A stretch of DNA of 64,000 nt from Acinetobacter tjernbergiae DSM 14971 = CIP 107465 (GCF_000374425.1 NZ_KB894369.1:32940-96939), one strand, 5' to 3'; positions 1 to 8,973 are shown, numbered from the stretch's first letter. Notes: generated from the sequence alone by a model not told the origin. A program made the numbers and translations.

Positions 1-10
1 TTAAATCATT

Positions 11-244
11 CTATTGGCGTTTGGCGCTTATCTTTCGGAACTTTCGATCAATAATCCCCCACATGCAAAAGGCTAGCGACACAATCAGAGCGTATGCAAA
101 ATATTCGGGCTTTAAGTTGCCCTTAATCGTGCCTTGCAATAACAATGTTGCCATAAGTGCAAGTGTTGTAATTGCATATACCACTGAATCGTTAGTCTTC
201 AGAGTGTCAATGAAGACTTGCTTGTTGAAATGTAATGATAACAT
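11..244 (-). CDS. Small two-TM membrane protein of unknown function
   Basis: A short protein of about 77 residues with two hydrophobic stretches, roughly residues 22-39 and 48-65, and a basic C-terminus (DRKFRKISAKRQ). This suggests a small inner-membrane protein. An ATG also exists at 250, but the strong ribosome site AAGGAGGG abuts it; the same site lies about 7 bases before the ATG at 244, so I take 244 (MLSLHF...) as the start. I recognise no family. It is the last full gene on this side of the window and reads away from brnQ. Confidence 0.55.
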   Translation of the reverse strand: MLSLHFNKQVFIDTLKTNDSVVYAITTLALMATLLLQGTIKGNLKPEYFAYALIVSLAFCMWGIIDRKFRKISAKRQ

Positions 245-250
245 CTCCAT

Positions 251-643
251 CCCTCCTTGCGGTGTGATGACAAAACCTAATCGTTTTTGTCAGAATTATT
301 ATTCAAGTTGTACTTTGAATTTTCTCGTATTTCAAGAGCTAAGTTGACTATTTTTTAAGATAAATTCATGAGGGTGTTGATTTCCATACCAATTAAGTAT
401 TTATTAAATATATTTATATTATTTTTTTATTAAATATTAAGTGTATTTTTTACATTTTGATCAATATGCAGAGATAAAATCATATGCTGTTTAGTCATAT
501 CAGGATTGATTGTTTGGATTACATTTGGCTTTGATTAAAAGAAATAATTTGTCGTAAACAAAAAGTGTAAGTTGGATAAAAGAACATTTTTTGTATAGCT
601 AAAATAATGTTTGGATAAAACACCATTTTAACGACAAATCATT
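251..643. other. AT-rich intergenic region between small membrane gene and brnQ
   Basis: No convincing gene. It holds the upstream region of the small minus-strand gene and the downstream region of brnQ. I see only a 9-bp inverted repeat (ATTTGTCGT near 546 and ACGACAAAT near 631) with a long spacer, which is not a good terminator. Confidence 0.4.
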
Positions 644-1948
644 TTAATTCTTCAGTACGGAAGAAAGTCGGTCTACTGCAATTGCGATAACCAAAACAAT
701 CAATGACGGAAGTAGCCAAGCAAGATTCTGTTCATTTAAAGGGAGATTATTAATGAACTGAGGTAATTGTTCGGTCAATCCAGCAGCTTTAAGTGCCTCA
801 ATGATGCCAAACAGGAAAGCAACGCCTGTAACAGAACTCACGACAATTGAAGGCTTATTCCAATATTTCCAGAAAAAGCTCATCATAATCACAACAATAG
901 CTGGTGGATAAATAGCACTTAATACTGGAACAGAGAATGCAATCAGTTTGGTTAAACCTAGGTTTGAAATAAATAATGAAAATCCAATGAGGATAAAAAC
1001 CAATAATTTATATGGTAAGCCTGTTAGCTCAGTGAAGTATTCTGCGCATGCACAAGTTAAACCAATCGCAGTCACCATGCAGGCAAGGAAAATTAAACCC
1101 GTTAAGAACAATGAGCCTAGATCACCAAACGCATGTTGCACATAAGCATGCAAAATGACAGCGCCATTCGCAGCATTTGCGGCAACTTCATGGCTGCCCA
1201 ATCCAAGTTTAAATAGGCTGATATAAACCAGCGTCAAACCTACACCAGCAATGAGGCTTGCGATAATTGCATATTTCGTAATAAGTTTTGAGTCGGTAAC
1301 ACCACGTGATTGAATTGCTTGGATAATCACGATACCAAAAACCAAAGCACCCAAAGTATCCATGGTTAAGTAACCGTTGACGAAGCCTTCGGAAACAGGG
1401 CTAGTCACATATTTGTGTACTGGCGGAGAAATATAACCCGTTGGAATAAGAACCGCTGCAATACCCAAAATGGCAAGCGCAACAATTTTTAACGGTGCAA
1501 GTATATGACCAACGGTGTCCAAAAGTTTATTTGGATAAAGTGAGATGGCAGTCACAAAGGCAAAATAGATAATACTGTAAATCAACAGGCTGCTATTTGA
1601 TGTCCCAAAATAAGGTGCAAATCCTATCTCATAAGAGACAGTAGCGGTCCGTGGTGTTGCGAAGAGTGGCCCAACAGATAAATAGCAAACAATTGTTAGA
1701 AGTAAGCTAAAAAAGCGCCCTAAAGGCGAGCTGATCAATTCGATAGAGCCTTGCATACGAGACAACGCCATAATCGTAATCACGGGAAGACCGACTGCGG
1801 TAATTAAGAATCCAAAAGCGGCGAGCCAGACATGTTCACCAGCTTGTTGTGCAACAATGGGAGGGAAAATAATATTGCCTGCACCAATGAAAAGTGCAAA
1901 GGTCATAAAGCCAAGAGCAATAATATCTCCTGTACGAAGATGGTTCAT
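644..1948 (-). CDS. brnQ: Branched-chain amino acid transporter, LIVCS family (BrnQ)
   Basis: Inner-membrane symporter for leucine, isoleucine and valine driven by a cation gradient (family knowledge). The 434 residues are hydrophobic throughout, with about 12 possible membrane segments. The N-terminal signature GFMTFALFIGAGNIIFPP at about residues 13-30 is the family hallmark and fixes the start MNHLRTGD. The length matches E. coli BrnQ. No good ribosome binding site precedes the ATG. It is divergent from map across about 350 bp and has no partner gene beside it, as expected for a single-component carrier. Confidence 0.93.
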   Translation of the reverse strand: MNHLRTGDIIALGFMTFALFIGAGNIIFPPIVAQQAGEHVWLAAFGFLITAVGLPVITIMALSRMQGSIELISSPLGRFFSLLLTIVCYLSVGPLFATPRTATVSYEIGFAPYFGTSNSSLLIYSIIYFAFVTAISLYPNKLLDTVGHILAPLKIVALAILGIAAVLIPTGYISPPVHKYVTSPVSEGFVNGYLTMDTLGALVFGIVIIQAIQSRGVTDSKLITKYAIIASLIAGVGLTLVYISLFKLGLGSHEVAANAANGAVILHAYVQHAFGDLGSLFLTGLIFLACMVTAIGLTCACAEYFTELTGLPYKLLVFILIGFSLFISNLGLTKLIAFSVPVLSAIYPPAIVVIMMSFFWKYWNKPSIVVSSVTGVAFLFGIIEALKAAGLTEQLPQFINNLPLNEQNLAWLLPSLIVLVIAIAVDRLSSVLKN

Positions 1949-2301
1949 AAAAGGGAGGTATAAAATAAAAGTGCGGATTCTAGAACAAAATTGTATTCAT
2001 TTGAAACTAATTTTATGTGAAGAATGGTTTATTTTTGTCTAAAAAGAACTTATTAAAATCATGTAATTAGCTTTGGTAAACTTAATCTATTGAAAGTGTT
2101 TTAAAAGTAATAAAATGCGCTTGTTAGACTTTTTTCTTATGTTGTGCGCTGAAATTAAATGTAAAATAAAAACTAATCGTCAGTCTTAAAAAGATTGAAG
2201 ATTTGTGTACTACAGCGTACAACTATTGAAATATTAAATGCAGTACAAAAAAATGAATCTGCATGTTGCATTAACCTAATATCTGAATAAGGAAATCTCG
2301 A
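1949..2301. other. Divergent intergenic region brnQ / map
   Basis: About 350 AT-rich bases that must hold the promoters of both brnQ (minus) and map (plus). I see no RNA gene, repeat or clear operator. AAGGA a few bases before 2302 serves map. Confidence 0.4.
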
Positions 2302-3099
2302 ATGAGAGCTTCTACTGTGACCATTAAATCTGAACAAGATATTGAGAAATTACGTATCTCAGGACGTTTGGCCGCACAAGTATTAGAAATGATTGGTGCT
2401 TATATCAAGTCTGGCGTTTCGACAGAATATTTAGATGATATCTGTAATGATTATATTGTAAATACGTTACAGGTGATTCCTGCCAATGTTGGTTATCATG
2501 GTTTTACCAAGACGACATGTATTTCCATCAATGATGAAGTCTGTCACGGAATTCCTTCTGCGCATAGAATATTGAAAGATGGTGATATTTTAAATATTGA
2601 TGTTGCTGTTATTAAAGATGGCTACTTTGGTGATACTAGTCGTATGTACTTTGTTGGTGAAGTGAATCCAGCAGCTAAAAAATTAGTGGATACGACTTAT
2701 GCTGCAATGTTAGCAGGGATTCATGCTGTAAAACCTGGTGCGACATTGGGTGATATTGGTTATGCGATTCAATCGGTTGCGCAGCGTGAAGGCTATAGTA
2801 TTGTTCGAGAATATTGCGGTCATGGCATTGGGCGTATTTATCATGAACAGCCAAATATTCTGCATTATGGTCAGAAAGGACAGGGCATGGTCTTGAAAAA
2901 AGGCATGGTCTTTACGATTGAGCCGATGGTCAATGCGGGTAAACCGCATGTAAAAGAATTAAATGATGGTTGGACTGTCGTGACGCAAGATAAATCACTT
3001 TCAGCACAATGGGAACATATGGTTGCTGTAACCGATGATGGTTTTGAGCTGTTAACACCTTGGCCGAATGGAACAGGGCATTACCCTGCCATTTCATAA
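2302..3099 (+). CDS. map: Methionine aminopeptidase, type I
   Basis: Cytosolic metalloenzyme that removes the initiator methionine from nascent proteins. The 265 residues contain all expected metal ligands: Asp100, Asp111 (GDTSR), His174 (CGHGIGR), Glu207 (TIEPM) and Glu238 (QWEHM), plus His82 (CHGIP) that contacts substrate. These sit three residues later than in the E. coli enzyme, so the length and start fit. AAGGA precedes the ATG. It is monocistronic, divergent from brnQ, and ends at a terminator that overlaps the end of the convergent LysR gene. Many acinetobacters carry more than one map gene; whether this is the essential copy cannot be told here. Confidence 0.95.
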   Translation: MRASTVTIKSEQDIEKLRISGRLAAQVLEMIGAYIKSGVSTEYLDDICNDYIVNTLQVIPANVGYHGFTKTTCISINDEVCHGIPSAHRILKDGDILNIDVAVIKDGYFGDTSRMYFVGEVNPAAKKLVDTTYAAMLAGIHAVKPGATLGDIGYAIQSVAQREGYSIVREYCGHGIGRIYHEQPNILHYGQKGQGMVLKKGMVFTIEPMVNAGKPHVKELNDGWTVVTQDKSLSAQWEHMVAVTDDGFELLTPWPNGTGHYPAIS

Positions 3100-3139
3100 G
3101 TATCCGAGGGGCTGTCACAAGTATCTGTGAACTATCAAC

Positions 3140-3174
3140 AGACCTGAAATTCGATTATAAATTAGGTCTTTTTT
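3140..3174 (+). terminator. Rho-independent terminator of map
   Basis: AGACCT with a partly matched extension pairs with AATTAGGTCT and is followed by TTTTTT on the plus strand. It lies across the 3' end of the convergent LysR gene. Confidence 0.6.
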
Positions 3175-4078
3175 GGGTCGAGCATAGCGTAAGTTGTTCG
3201 ACCAAATAGTCAATGAAGACACGAACTGCAGGTAATAAACCTCGACGTGATGGATAAACTGCATGGAAAATACCATGTGGTGCTGTCCATTCAGGGAGTA
3301 CTTTCACCAATTGACCTGATTTGATGAAGTCTTGTGCAATGCTGTCAGGTAATAGGGCAATACCACAATTTTGGCTCGCAAGTTCAGCTAACATTAATAA
3401 GTTAGAACCCATAATGACAGGATTGACTTTGATTTTCTTTTGCTGGTTTTCTGGGCCAAATAATAAAAAGTGTTGGTCTAAATGTTCTTCTGCCATACTG
3501 ATGATGCGATGATCACTGAGTTGCTCAGGTGTTGATAAATGTCCAAATTCATTTAAATAGGCTTGACTCGCAAAAAGACGTTGTTCAATTGCTTCAAATT
3601 GTCTTAATACAAGGTTTGGGTCTTCATCTAGTTTAGAACGAACACGTAATGCTAGATCAATACCTTCATTAATTACATCTATTCTACGATTGCTGACCAT
3701 CATCTGAACCCGAACCTCAGGGTACTTCTTCAAAAAAGCAGGCAGAATTTTTGCCATTTGATTTTGGGCAATGTCGACAGGCACACTTACTTTGATGACA
3801 CCACGCGGTTGGCTACTTAAATGATTCACGACATCATGTGCAGCTTGGGCTGCATTCATCATGACTTGTGCGTGACGATAGACATCCATCCCAATGTCTG
3901 TTACAGCAAAATGACGTGAACTTCGCTGAATTAGACGTACACCGAGTTGTTCCTCTAGATTATAAACTCTGCGACTGAGTTTGGATTTAGGAATATCAGT
4001 TGCGCGTTCAGCCGCACTAAAACCACCATGCTCGACAACAAGCGCAAAGCAATAAAAATCATCTAAATCCGTTAGCAT
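3155..4078 (-). CDS. LysR-type transcriptional regulator
   Basis: A typical LysR regulator: an N-terminal winged helix-turn-helix (about residues 1-60, with SAAERATDIPKSKLSRRV as the recognition region) and a C-terminal LysR substrate domain that binds a small effector. I place the start at the ATG at 4078 (MLTDLDDF), giving 307 residues, the usual family length. The frame can be extended ten codons to a TTG at 4108, but the family alignment starts at MLTDLDDF and GGAG lies upstream of the ATG. It is on the same strand as the HD gene upstream. LysR proteins often regulate a divergent neighbour, but none is present, so its target is unknown. Confidence 0.85.
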   Translation of the reverse strand: MLTDLDDFYCFALVVEHGGFSAAERATDIPKSKLSRRVYNLEEQLGVRLIQRSSRHFAVTDIGMDVYRHAQVMMNAAQAAHDVVNHLSSQPRGVIKVSVPVDIAQNQMAKILPAFLKKYPEVRVQMMVSNRRIDVINEGIDLALRVRSKLDEDPNLVLRQFEAIEQRLFASQAYLNEFGHLSTPEQLSDHRIISMAEEHLDQHFLLFGPENQQKKIKVNPVIMGSNLLMLAELASQNCGIALLPDSIAQDFIKSGQLVKVLPEWTAPHGIFHAVYPSRRGLLPAVRVFIDYLVEQLTLCSTQKRPNL

Positions 4079-4128
4079 TACGCTATAAACTCCAGCTTTT
4101 GTGAGCAAGTTAATCAGTATAAATACGA

Positions 4129-4560
4129 TTACTCAACATTTTGAAATAATAATATATCTCGAACCTTTTGATATTCTTTCAAGCGTTCAAAATCTTTGAT
4201 TGTTGGTGATTGAATTCGAGATAAGTCCATATTGTCAGCGATATCTGCTAATTTCACAACACGGGCAATCGGGTTTTGTACAGTTCGTTGAGCCGCTTGT
4301 AATCGAGATTCGCCTGCTTTTTTAGTGAGTGCGAGAATAGCGTCAATGATCTGTTGTTGAAATCCTAACTTGCGTAAATCTTCAGTGCTTGTTTCTGTGT
4401 CTTCTAAAACATCGTGTAAAATAGCAACAATTTTATGCTCAATCGTTGGAACATTCAGCATGACTCTTAACGGATGTAATATATAAGGGGCATTGGCTTT
4501 GTCAACTTGACCTGCGTGTTGTTGTGCTGCCAGTGCAATGGCTTGTTCAAGTGTTGCCAT
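4129..4560 (-). CDS. Small HD-domain hydrolase, RelA/SpoT hydrolase-like
   Basis: 143 residues matching only the HD hydrolase part of RelA/SpoT proteins: HAGQ at 15-18, YILHPLRV at about 26-33, and the diagnostic AILHDVLEDT at about 46-55, where the HD pair and ED bind metal. No synthetase or TGS/ACT domain is present. This resembles small alarmone hydrolases (MESH1-like), which cut (p)ppGpp; a different nucleotide substrate is possible. AGAAGGA lies eight bases before the ATG. It precedes the LysR gene by about 50 bases, and the two may be co-transcribed. Confidence 0.75.
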   Translation of the reverse strand: MATLEQAIALAAQQHAGQVDKANAPYILHPLRVMLNVPTIEHKIVAILHDVLEDTETSTEDLRKLGFQQQIIDAILALTKKAGESRLQAAQRTVQNPIARVVKLADIADNMDLSRIQSPTIKDFERLKEYQKVRDILLFQNVE

Positions 4561-4639
4561 AAGCTAAATCCTTCTATTCAAGATAGATTCATACATCATA
4601 TTCTTTTACACTGAATCAAATTTTTTACGCTGTAATATT

Positions 4640-4963
4640 ATGTCATATCAACTCATCAACATTGTCGATGCAACTCAAAACATTTTATGTCCTTTTTGCC
4701 AACATGCCGTTTTGGACTGGCAGCAAGAACAATATATTCAGCCGTGTGAGCATACATTATTCATGGCAATGGATTTAGGTTTTGAGTTTATTGCTGATCG
4801 TTTTGAGGCGATTTTGCCACAATCGGTTGATGAAATTCATGAAGACCTAAGCATGAACATTTATGAGACGATCACTCAGGCAGACTATCCAAACATGCAA
4901 ATTTACAAAGCAGATTTAGGTGTAGAAGGTATGTTTCGTTATGTGGGCTTTAGCTTATTTTGA
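4640..4963 (+). CDS. Conserved hypothetical protein with CPxC motif
   Basis: 107 acidic residues with C17-P-F-C20 and a later P-C36-E-H38. The four residues could form a zinc site of CxxC...CxH type, but this is inference. There is no signal peptide or membrane segment. It is divergent from the HD gene with only about 80 bases between them. I do not recognise the family. Codon use looks like that of its neighbours, so it is likely a native gene rather than acquired. Confidence 0.6.
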   Translation: MSYQLINIVDATQNILCPFCQHAVLDWQQEQYIQPCEHTLFMAMDLGFEFIADRFEAILPQSVDEIHEDLSMNIYETITQADYPNMQIYKADLGVEGMFRYVGFSLF

Positions 4964-5064
4964 TTCTGTTAGGTTTGCAAAATCAATATCAAAAGGATAC
5001 ATTTAGTAAATATTTATTTTTAAAATCAACTTTGTAGCTATAAAAAATTTTCATTGGATAAATT

Positions 5065-5616
5065 ATGTCACTTATACCATGTCGTAGTTGTGAAAAACCA
5101 TTAAGTCAAGATGCTAAAGTATGTCCAAATTGTGGTGCAAAAAAACCGACAAAGCATAAAAAACCTACAGATTTTAGAAGACTGGGAAAACTGCTGCTCA
5201 TTTTATTAGCGGTTTACATTGTTGCTATTATTCTTTCAAAGGCTTTAGGCTTAAAAAATAATACTCCTTCATCTTCTGATAGTTCTAATTCGGTAGCAGC
5301 ATCTTCTCCGTACCATGAAGCGCATGAAAAATGTGGGTCTAAGGAAGAAACAGACAGATTGTATTGGTCAATGCTAGAAATGGTTGTATGGGAAAAATCA
5401 GGAAAAGAGCCTGTTATTGCTACGTTTAAACCTAATTACTGGAATGATAGTTTTCCCAAAACAGGTGCAGAAAGACAGCAAATAATTGAAGCAATCGCTA
5501 ATACAGATTTTTGTTTAAATGCTAGACCAAGAACGATTTATATTTTTGATTCGAAAGGTAATATGATTGGCAGAGCAACCCCACAAAAAGGTATAGAATA
5601 TTTATATTTAAAATAA
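5065..5616 (+). CDS. Zinc-ribbon membrane protein
   Basis: 183 residues. The N-terminus carries a double CxxC zinc ribbon (C6, C9, C20, C23; SCEKPLSQDAKVCPNCG), then a basic linker, one transmembrane helix at about 40-62 and a Ser/Asn-rich linker. A periplasmic or external domain of about 110 residues follows, with two cysteines (C93 and C151 approximately) that might form a disulphide. The ribbon would face the cytoplasm. This layout is common in small bacterial membrane proteins of unknown role. It stands alone, and the terminator at 5637 follows. Confidence 0.6.
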   Translation: MSLIPCRSCEKPLSQDAKVCPNCGAKKPTKHKKPTDFRRLGKLLLILLAVYIVAIILSKALGLKNNTPSSSDSSNSVAASSPYHEAHEKCGSKEETDRLYWSMLEMVVWEKSGKEPVIATFKPNYWNDSFPKTGAERQQIIEAIANTDFCLNARPRTIYIFDSKGNMIGRATPQKGIEYLYLK

Positions 5617-5636
5617 AGTTTGTCTTGCAATAAAAA

Positions 5637-5660
5637 AGCCAATCATGTGATTGGCTTTCG
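5637..5660. terminator. Bidirectional terminator between zinc-ribbon gene and grxD
   Basis: A perfect palindrome, AGCCAATCATGTGATTGGCT, flanked by AAAAAA on the left and TTT on the right. The minus-strand reading gives a hairpin followed by a U-run, a good terminator for grxD; it is weaker for the plus-strand gene. Confidence 0.75.
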
Positions 5661-5670
5661 CTTGTATAGC

Positions 5671-6012
5671 TTATGCTTCAGGAGCAGGGCTATACTGTTC
5701 AACTAATGGTTTTAACTCGCCATTTTGGAACATTTCAAGCATGATATCGCTACCACCAACAAGCTCGCCGTTTACCCATAACTGTGGGAAAGTAGGCCAG
5801 TTTGCAATTTGAGGTAATGTTGTACGAATATCTTGATTTTCCAAGATATTTACATAGGCAAATGGACGACCAATTTGGCTAAGTGCTTCAACTGCACGTG
5901 CAGAAAAACCACATTGCGGGAATTGTGGAGTGCCTTTCATGTAAAGTAAAACAGGGTGTTTCGCAATTTGATCACGAATTAACGCTACTGTATCACGCGC
6001 TTGTTCCGTCAT
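5671..6012 (-). CDS. grxD: Monothiol glutaredoxin Grx4 family
   Basis: 113 residues with the CGFS active site at 34-37 (FPQCGFSARA) and the glutathione-binding surface (TLPQIANWPTFPQLWVNG, GGSDIM) of the Grx4/GrxD family. These proteins bind a 2Fe-2S cluster with glutathione as a dimer and pass it to clients or to BolA partners in iron-sulphur trafficking. They are poor general disulphide reductases. The full length agrees with E. coli GrxD. It is divergent from the argD gene, and a strong hairpin closes its 3' end. Confidence 0.93.
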   Translation of the reverse strand: MTEQARDTVALIRDQIAKHPVLLYMKGTPQFPQCGFSARAVEALSQIGRPFAYVNILENQDIRTTLPQIANWPTFPQLWVNGELVGGSDIMLEMFQNGELKPLVEQYSPAPEA

Positions 6013-6175
6013 AGATAGATCCTCAACTAATCTCCCTAAATTATATACCGAAAAATCGTTGAACGGCTATTGCTAAAGATTTTTCTTATATAAATGTGAG
6101 TTTGAGCTTTCAATCTATGCAAGTTTTTGCTTATATAAGTTTTTTCACCACAACTAATGATAGATTGAGTTTGTT

Positions 6176-7390
6176 ATGACTAATATCACTCTTGCTCCTG
6201 TGCAACCTGATCAACCATCACATCTTATGGCAACTTATGGTCGCCAAGCGATCAGCTTTGTACGAGGACGAGGGGCGTATTTATATACGGCAGATGGTAC
6301 GGAATATTTAGATGCTTTAACAGGGATTGCTGTTTGTGGTTTAGGGCATGCACATCCAGTGGTTGCAGAAGCGATTGCGGAGCAAGCTGCAACTTTAGTA
6401 CATACCAGTAATTTATTTGAAATTCCTTGGCAAACGGCTGCTGCGCAGAAACTTGCTCAAGTTTCAGGAATGGAAGAAATTTTCTTCTCAAACAGTGGTG
6501 CTGAATCAAATGAAGGTGCGATCAAGATCGCACGTAAATTTGGCTTTCAACAGGGCATCAGTAACCCTAAAATTATTGTTGCTGAACAATCTTTCCACGG
6601 TCGTACTTTGGCGACTTTATCTGCGACAGGAAATAAAAAAGTTCAAGAAGGTTTTGCACCATTGGTTGAAGGCTTTATTCGTGTCCCATTTGGTGATGTT
6701 GAAGCGATTCAAGAAGCAGCGATTAACAATCCAGACATCGTTGCAATTCTGATTGAGCCGATTCAAGGCGAAGGTGGAGTGAATACCGCACCACAAGGCT
6801 TTAGTTATTTAGATGAAGTACGTGCTTTATGTAACCAACACAATTGGTTAATGATGCTTGATGAAATTCAAACGGGTAATGGGCGTACAGGTAAATACTT
6901 TGCTTACCAACATACCAATATTATTCCTGATGTAATGACTACAGCTAAAGGTCTAGGGAATGGTTTTCCTGTTGGTGCTGTGATGACTCAAGGTAAAGCG
7001 GTAGGCTTACTTGGTGCGGGCAGCCACGGTTCGACTTATGGCGGCACAGTGCTTGGTTCACGTGTGGTGTACACAGTACTTGATACATTGGAAAAAGAAA
7101 ATGCTGTTGAAAATGCAGCAACAATTGGAGCTTATATTGTTGATCAACTACGAGCTGAATTGATTGATCAGAATGTGCAAGTCCGTGGTTTTGGTATGAT
7201 GATTGGTATTCAATTGCCAAAAGATTGTGCTGAACTTGTTGCGATTGCACGTGATGAATATAAGTTAATTATCAATGTAACAGCTGGGTCAGTCGTGCGT
7301 TTATTACCACCATTGAATATGACACAGACTCAAGCGGATGAATTATTGCAGCGTCTCGTACCTGTGATTAAAAACTTTTTAACAGCATAA
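6176..7390 (+). CDS. argD: Acetylornithine aminotransferase (class III PLP enzyme)
   Basis: 404 residues of a subgroup II class III aminotransferase. PLP features are SNSGAESNE (about 105-113), FHGRT (140-144), the LDEIQTGNGRTG block with Asp229, and the Schiff-base lysine Lys258 in TTAKGLGNGFP. Arginine biosynthesis (N-acetylornithine from the semialdehyde) is the best call, and argC lies about 28 kb downstream in the same window. A catabolic succinylornithine role (AstC) cannot be excluded from sequence alone, but no other ast genes are nearby. It is monocistronic and ends at a long perfect hairpin. Confidence 0.85.
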   Translation: MTNITLAPVQPDQPSHLMATYGRQAISFVRGRGAYLYTADGTEYLDALTGIAVCGLGHAHPVVAEAIAEQAATLVHTSNLFEIPWQTAAAQKLAQVSGMEEIFFSNSGAESNEGAIKIARKFGFQQGISNPKIIVAEQSFHGRTLATLSATGNKKVQEGFAPLVEGFIRVPFGDVEAIQEAAINNPDIVAILIEPIQGEGGVNTAPQGFSYLDEVRALCNQHNWLMMLDEIQTGNGRTGKYFAYQHTNIIPDVMTTAKGLGNGFPVGAVMTQGKAVGLLGAGSHGSTYGGTVLGSRVVYTVLDTLEKENAVENAATIGAYIVDQLRAELIDQNVQVRGFGMMIGIQLPKDCAELVAIARDEYKLIINVTAGSVVRLLPPLNMTQTQADELLQRLVPVIKNFLTA

Positions 7391-7405
7391 ACATTATTCC
7401 GCACG

Positions 7406-7440
7406 ATAAGAAAAGGGCAATTAATTTGCCCTTTTCTTAT
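7406..7440. terminator. Bidirectional terminator argD / CBS gene
   Basis: A perfect 15-bp stem (ATAAGAAAAGGGCAA and its complement) with a five-base loop. A-rich and T-rich flanks on the two sides let it serve both converging genes. Confidence 0.85.
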
Positions 7441-7453
7441 TTCAGCGAGAAAG

Positions 7454-7885
7454 TTAGCCTGAAATATATTGTTGAAGTTGTTCAATCAGTACGCGTTGAT
7501 CTTCCATTGCGGCTTTGACCAAGTCACCAATCGAAATAAAACCGACTAATTTTTCTTTATCTAAAACAGGTAAATGACGTAAATGACGATCTGTCATTAA
7601 TTGTAAGCATTCCTCAACCGTATGATTTAAACCAACAGTGATGACCTTAGATGTCATAATGTCTGATACTGGTGTTGTATTTGATGAACGTTCCATCAAA
7701 GTTACTTTGCGTGTGTAGTCGCGTTCAGAGAAAATACCAACCAGTTTTTCATCTTCTGCAACAACCAAAGCTCCCACGCCTTTATCTGCCATTATCTTAA
7801 TTGCTTCAAGTACAGTCGCATTCGGTGAAATTGTAAAAATTGATTGTACGGTTTTATTTTTGATGACTTGGGCAACGATTGTCAT
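7454..7885 (-). CDS. Tandem CBS-domain protein
   Basis: 143 residues made almost entirely of two CBS domains (about 8-65 and 75-132). The conserved turns ...GALVVAEDEKLVGIFSERDY and ...HLPVLDKEKLVGFISIGDL are plain. Stand-alone CBS pairs bind adenine nucleotides or similar ligands and act as energy or redox sensors on partner proteins. No enzyme domain is attached, and the partner is not evident from the neighbours. It converges on argD. Close relatives are widespread in Proteobacteria as a stress-related cytosolic protein, but no specific role is claimed. Confidence 0.85.
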   Translation of the reverse strand: MTIVAQVIKNKTVQSIFTISPNATVLEAIKIMADKGVGALVVAEDEKLVGIFSERDYTRKVTLMERSSNTTPVSDIMTSKVITVGLNHTVEECLQLMTDRHLRHLPVLDKEKLVGFISIGDLVKAAMEDQRVLIEQLQQYISG

Positions 7886-8024
7886 TGTTTATCTACCTCT
7901 GTTGTATTGTCATTTTCATTTAACTTAACGGTATTTTTTTTAATTGCAAAGTCCTAATTAAGCTTCAATGATAACTTTTTCTCATGAATGTTTAAAAAGT
8001 CATCATTATCGCTTGGCAAATAAA

Positions 8025-8402
8025 TTAAGCGATCCTTGTAGATTGTTGCGGCATAAAGAAGAAATGCTGCATTTGCTGCGTTGATAGCTTAAATTTGCGA
8101 TGAGATGAATTAAAAAGAGCAGGTTCTACCTGTAAACGCGTTAAAGTTGGTAAAAGCGATTCGTGAAAATCTTTTGGTGTAATTTTACGTGGTTTGTAAT
8201 TTTTCCAGTTTGATTTTGCATAACGGTGTGCTTGTACACCATTTAACCAAAATGGGAAAACATGACCATCATGATCAGACTTAATCGCCCAACCTTGATG
8301 GTATAGACCCCATAGTACGCCACAATACATCATTGTTTTTAGAATTGAAATTTTGATCATCAATTCTCGTGAGACTGGTTGGAAGTGATTAAAACGGTAC
8401 AT
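8025..8402 (-). CDS. DUF2750-like hypothetical protein
   Basis: 125 residues. The pattern VLWGLYHQGWAI...FPFWLNGVQAHRYAKSNW resembles DUF2750 proteins, where a 'W.L.D..GWA' stretch is followed by 'PLWPH..YA'. That family has no known function and is thought to be cytosolic. The first ATG (8402) has no good ribosome site, and internal methionines at residues 15 and 24 are possible starts. It lies between two minus-strand genes but with long gaps, so it is probably transcribed alone. The family call is by eye and moderate. Confidence 0.5.
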   Translation of the reverse strand: MYRFNHFQPVSRELMIKISILKTMMYCGVLWGLYHQGWAIKSDHDGHVFPFWLNGVQAHRYAKSNWKNYKPRKITPKDFHESLLPTLTRLQVEPALFNSSHRKFKLSTQQMQHFFFMPQQSTRIA

Positions 8403-8739
8403 GTTCGTAAACTAATTTGATTTAAACTCATGTTTTATTATAAGAAATCTATATGGCAATTATGTTTAAACAATTCATCTAAATCGTAAGCAAATATTCA
8501 AGGCATTCAAAATGTCAGTTGAGCTCGTGATGGTAGCTAAGGCTTTGATACGCAGCGGAAGATAAACGAAGAGCGTAGTTCTATATGAATATGCTTTTAT
8601 GGATGAACAGGCATTAAAAAACGCCACCTGAGCAAGACAAAGCGACTAAGCTTTGGTGCAGCGCAAGTCAGGAATATGAAAGAACAGTGTTGATTCGTTT
8701 TATGCTGGTATTAAAAAACGCCACCTAGGTGACGTTTTG
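8403..8739. repeat. Intergenic region with repeated terminator half and dispersed-repeat-like sequence
   Basis: No gene. A 17-base direct repeat, ATTAAAAAACGCCACCT, occurs at 8613-8629 and 8710-8726. The second copy is the left arm of a working hairpin; the first lacks its partner arm. Between them, at about 8636-8672, lies a stretch with CAAAGC...GCTTTG and AGCGCAAG that resembles sequence found again at 36621-36650, suggesting a dispersed intergenic repeat. Confidence 0.45.
8713..8737 (-). terminator. Terminator of the Sel1-like gene
   Basis: On the minus strand ACGTCACCT pairs with AGGTGGCGT (one G-U pair) and a run of T follows, directly after the stop codon of the Sel1-like gene. Confidence 0.7.
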
Positions 8740-8973
8740 TTAAGCTTGTAATGTTGCCATCTTTTGCCAATATTGTGCTTTCAATGAATCACGTTCAACT
8801 CGAAAACCTTGATAATACAATTCTGCTAAAAATAACGCTGCTTTGCCATGACCTGCTTGAGCAACTTGTTCAAGCTCTTTCACTGCATCTAGAAAGTTTT
8901 TTTGCGATTGGATTGTATTTACCGCATTTGCATATACATGTTCTAGTTCATGTTGTGTAAATTGTTGAATCAT
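8740..8973 (-). CDS. Small Sel1-repeat-like protein
   Basis: 77 residues. The second half, GHGKAALFLAELYYQGFRV followed by ERDSLKAQYWQKMA, is one and a half Sel1-type alpha/alpha repeats, a fold used for protein contacts. There is no signal peptide. AAGGAG lies seven bases before the ATG, so the start is firm. A gene this short could not make a full solenoid and may act as an adaptor; no partner is evident. A good terminator follows immediately. Confidence 0.65.
   Translation of the reverse strand: MIQQFTQHELEHVYANAVNTIQSQKNFLDAVKELEQVAQAGHGKAALFLAELYYQGFRVERDSLKAQYWQKMATLQA

Noticed and set aside
546..639. Inverted repeat ATTTGTCGT...ACGACAAAT before brnQ's end as a terminator
   Set aside because: The 75-base spacer is too long for an intrinsic terminator, and 9-bp matches are not rare in AT-rich DNA.
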